Shown here: positions 61,339-64,000 of the stretch, piece by piece | How the letters are laid out: each line of letters opens with the position of its first letter | Position numbering within the stretch: position 1 is the first letter of the stretch | From: Apostichopus japonicus | Taxonomy: Eukaryota; Echinodermata; Holothuroidea; Aspidochirotida; Stichopodidae | Length of the DNA stretch: 64,000 nt | Reading direction: 5' to 3' | Assembly (NCBI RefSeq): GCF_037975245.1 | Contig: NC_092562.1 | Location: forward strand, 3,364,001 to 3,428,000 | The notes under the pieces: generated by a model | The model's input: only the letters and a program-made list of their open reading frames with translations | What the model was told of the DNA's origin: nothing | Databases searched by the model: none | Made by a program: the position numbers and the translations under genes

Positions 61339-61431
61339 CTCGTACACTGAAAAATATGAGGAAGCGACCATGAAGGCGAAGGCGCAAGCGAGAAATACTG
61401 GTATGGCATAATAGTGCAACTCATCATTGTA
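61339..61431 (-). CDS. SLC44A1: SLC44A1-like gene, membrane-segment exon, version A
   Basis: A 93-bp phase-0 exon after a strong acceptor (TTTCTTTCCATTCATTCAG). The donor, GTTTGT, is weaker than that of version B. It encodes 31 residues starting YNDELHYYAIPVFLAC and ending ASSYFSVYE. The YYAIPV..FSVYE pattern is the more typical SLC44 form of the last helix, so this may be the ancestral version and B the diverged copy. Exons for the rest of the protein (ten-helix transporter core and N-terminus) must lie beyond the right edge of the window. Confidence 0.92.
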
Positions 61432-62635
61432 CTGAATGAATGGAAAGAAATATGAGAGATATATGTTAATTATACACTGCAATGAAAAGATACATGGTCG
61501 ATGCTGGGGTTTTTTTGGGAGGGGGGGGGGGCCTTCAGAGATAGACAGACATTTTGACTGTGAAAATGTGTACAATCAACAGCTTCTCATAGTATCTTAA
61601 CGCCGTTTTTCAAAACTTACATCACCAGTTAAGAAGTACGGTCGATTTCAACTTTATCATTTTTTTTTTTTTTTTTTCACTTTTCTTGCATCGTACCAAA
61701 GTTTGATTTTTTTCTTTCTTTCTTTCTGGCTATAATTTCTTATAATCTTGCATCGGAATAAATCACGATGAGTAAATCCATCGAAATGATTCGTAGATAT
61801 AAAGTAATGACTAAAGAAATGAGGGCGTACATGAACACATAATTGGTGAATACTGACTTAACTGGCAGCATAGTACTTTTTATAGTATAACAACTTTCCT
61901 TGCCACCTGAGGTCAAGTAAATTGATGCCTGAGAATAACCAAACAAGCCCAAACAAAGTTTGGCAGCTTTTTTAGAGGTTATAAAATTTGGTACCAAAGA
62001 TATGGACCCTCTGAACAAGTTGGTCTTCTGAAGTAGTTTGAATGTTGAAATATGAAATTTGATTACAAATATATAAGGTAAAATACAAAAAGGCATGATT
62101 TGAGGGTGATAGAGATTTTATGATTTAAACATGTGAAAAATACATACACTTAGCTTTTGTGAAACAAAAAAATAGTTCGGTTAGATGGTGATATGACGAA
62201 AAGTGTAAAAAACAAAAACAAAACACAACCACTTACAAAGAATATTTACAACATTTGTGAAAAGGAAAAGGTGATCTCATGGTAATTATGGCTTCTTATT
62301 TGGTTTAACAATTATAACTTCAAACAAATCAAACTGTAATAAATGATACGTAAGCTATGCAGTCCTCCGTAACTTCAATATTTTCTTCAAAGGAGAGAGA
62401 AGGACGCAGCGCCCCACTTTTGAAACCAAAGGAAATCACGGTAACCATAAATAATATGTGTGATACATTTACTGTTTATCTTTTCGTACCAATAACTTAA
62501 AATCAGGATAACTTGGTTTTTAAAAGCAATTGTCTAGATGAAGTGCTACTTTGATGGACCAACCACCCATAAACAAACACACATAGGTCAATAACCTGGA
62601 GTATATATACTGTCAGCAGTTGACCTAGAGATGAT
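61432..62635 (-). other. SLC44A1-like gene, intron upstream of exon A
   Basis: Intronic sequence by position. It contains a G run (about 61520-61530), a T run (61661-61678) and, at 61852-61752, a hydrophobic minus-strand reading that vaguely resembles the two membrane-segment exons but has unsuitable splice phase. No further exon is supported. Confidence 0.6.
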
Positions 62636-62639
62636 ATCT

Positions 62640-63430
62640 CAAGAGGGGGTTTGTAAATGTTTGAGGCATGGTTTTATGAGTTGTAACATACATTCCAGTA
62701 TGTTTATTGCATTTTCTGTGCTGTGACATCAATTCAAGTATCGATAGCATATTTCCTGTATTGCATTAAACTAGAAATGTACCCCATTTCCTGTGCTACA
62801 ACTTATATTCCAGAACTATAGCATACTTCCTGTGCCATAACTTACTTTCCAGAATTGTTACATATTTCCTGTTATACATTATACTTCCATTTACATGTAC
62901 CTTGTTTCAAGTCTTATAACTTCGGATTCCCAGAACTGCAGCATATTTTCCATATATATGCTCTAAACTTACAATATGCAGAATTAATGCATACTTCCTG
63001 TGCTGTTAATTAAAGATTCCAGTATTCTGACACATTCTCTGTGCTCTGAAGTTACATTCCAGTATTTGTAGTATATATATTTCCTGTGTTGTATTACTTA
63101 GATTCCTGTATAGTATGCATACTACTGTATATCCTGTGTTGTAACTTACACTTACAAAGCACAGTTTAATAGCATATGCAGCATTGTAGCGCAAGTGCAA
63201 CAGCGTGAGTATGAATGAGGGCGAGTAGAATCCTACTTGGTATGAGCATAAGTATGAGTACAAGAGTATGAGTATGAAATTTGCATTGGTTCCTAGTATT
63301 ACTGCAACTCCCTGGGTAACTATATACTAGAATATGAGAGTAGGGACTCACATACCACATACAAATAACATATAAATTTCTATGTTGTAACTTGCATTGT
63401 AGCACTTTTCCCGTACAGGAACTTATATTC
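62640..63430. repeat. Degenerate minisatellite, about 55-60 bp units
   Basis: About a dozen imperfect units containing ATTCCAGTAT or ATTCCAGAAC, then GCATATTTCCTGTG, then a variant of TTGTAACTTACA. Spacing and sequence vary, so the array is old. It sits in the presumed upstream intron of the SLC44A1-like gene. Confidence 0.88.
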
Positions 63431-63734
63431 TAGTATTACCCCCCTAAAAATTTAGAGATTGTCCTGCTTTTCAGAGTTAAACAAATAAAAAACCAATCCC
63501 AACAGAGGCATCAAATTATTCTATTTATCCTGATTCTTTGCCCTACAAGTAAAGTTATAAACTACCATTGAACTCATCTGCTGTTCCATTCTGAATAAAA
63601 ATGGTCCTTTGTGTTGCTATTATATCTTTACCATTGGTGAGAGAAAATACAAAAAAATAAAATAAATAGGGGATAAGTACATGTACAGTTCATAGATTCT
63701 TGAAATTAACTTTGAAAGTCAAATGGTTTTTGTC

Positions 63735-64000
63735 TGTCTGTTCTACTGTCCTTATACTGTTTTATTGTCCTTATTGCCCTATTACTGTTATATGCCCTAT
63801 TACGCTCTATTACTGTATCCTACTGTTATGCTGTATTACTGTCCTTATTACTGTTGTACTTTCCTTATCGCCCTATTACAGTATCCTATTACTGTTTTAC
63901 TGTATTACTCTCCTTACTGTCCTTACGGCCTATTACTGTATCCTATAACTTTTATTACTGTTTTACTGTCCTTATCGCCCTATTACTGTATCCAATAACT
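63735..64000. repeat. Minisatellite of TACTGTNCTTATNGCCCTAT type, cut by the window edge
   Basis: Repeated blocks of TACTGT, CCTTAT, GCCCTATTACTG and TATCCTAT with an underlying period near 10-13 bases, continuing to the last base. Apparent Tyr/Leu/Ile/Cys-rich open frames are artefacts of the repeat. Confidence 0.92.

Overview
The window looks like AT-rich, gene-poor nuclear DNA from an animal, most likely a marine invertebrate. The evidence is spliced exons with GT..AG borders, tRNA-derived SINEs, Penelope-like retroelement remnants, short hAT-type elements, and very many (TA)n and poly-G/poly-C tracts. There are no bacterial-style operons. The recurring octamer TAGGCCTA and the mix of repeats make me think of an echinoderm or a similar deuterostome. 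That is an impression, not a proof.

Only one gene is certain. On the minus strand, between 61431 and 56423, lie the 3' exons of a choline transporter-like gene of the SLC44 family, closest in its tail to SLC44A1. The four exon positions (one of them duplicated) encode the last membrane segment, the conserved VDTLLLCF..NDGS block, and a basic then acidic cytosolic tail. Every junction is in phase 0. The membrane-segment exon is present twice, as two 93-bp exons of identical length and phase ending in the same VYE residues. This looks like a mutually exclusive exon pair and is the best lead in the window. The rest of the gene lies beyond position 64000.

Two weaker gene candidates exist. A minus-strand first coding exon (4109-4077) starts with MSYQKEKEAES and ends in a strong splice donor. 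A single-exon plus-strand frame at 26407-26769 has a convincing signal peptide and four cysteines, but belongs to no family I know.

The rest is repeat-dominated. Region 1-10 kb holds little except microsatellites. Region 10-18 kb has an hAT-type element with perfect 8-bp target duplications, a tandem pair of Penelope-type 3' units with hammerhead-like motifs, and (TA)n arrays. Region 17.6-46.6 kb contains three copies of one about 370-bp hAT-type MITE, two fold-back elements that share TATGG ends and 6-bp target duplications, SINE copies, and a decayed Penelope-like reverse transcriptase at 45.05-45.96 kb. Region 47.5-48.3 kb has a (TA)n/GCCATA composite array next to a SINE inverted repeat with 80-bp arms. 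Region 49-55 kb has tandem duplications, another hAT-type element and a further hammerhead-like motif. From 55 kb on is the SLC44 gene with degenerate minisatellites in its upstream intron.
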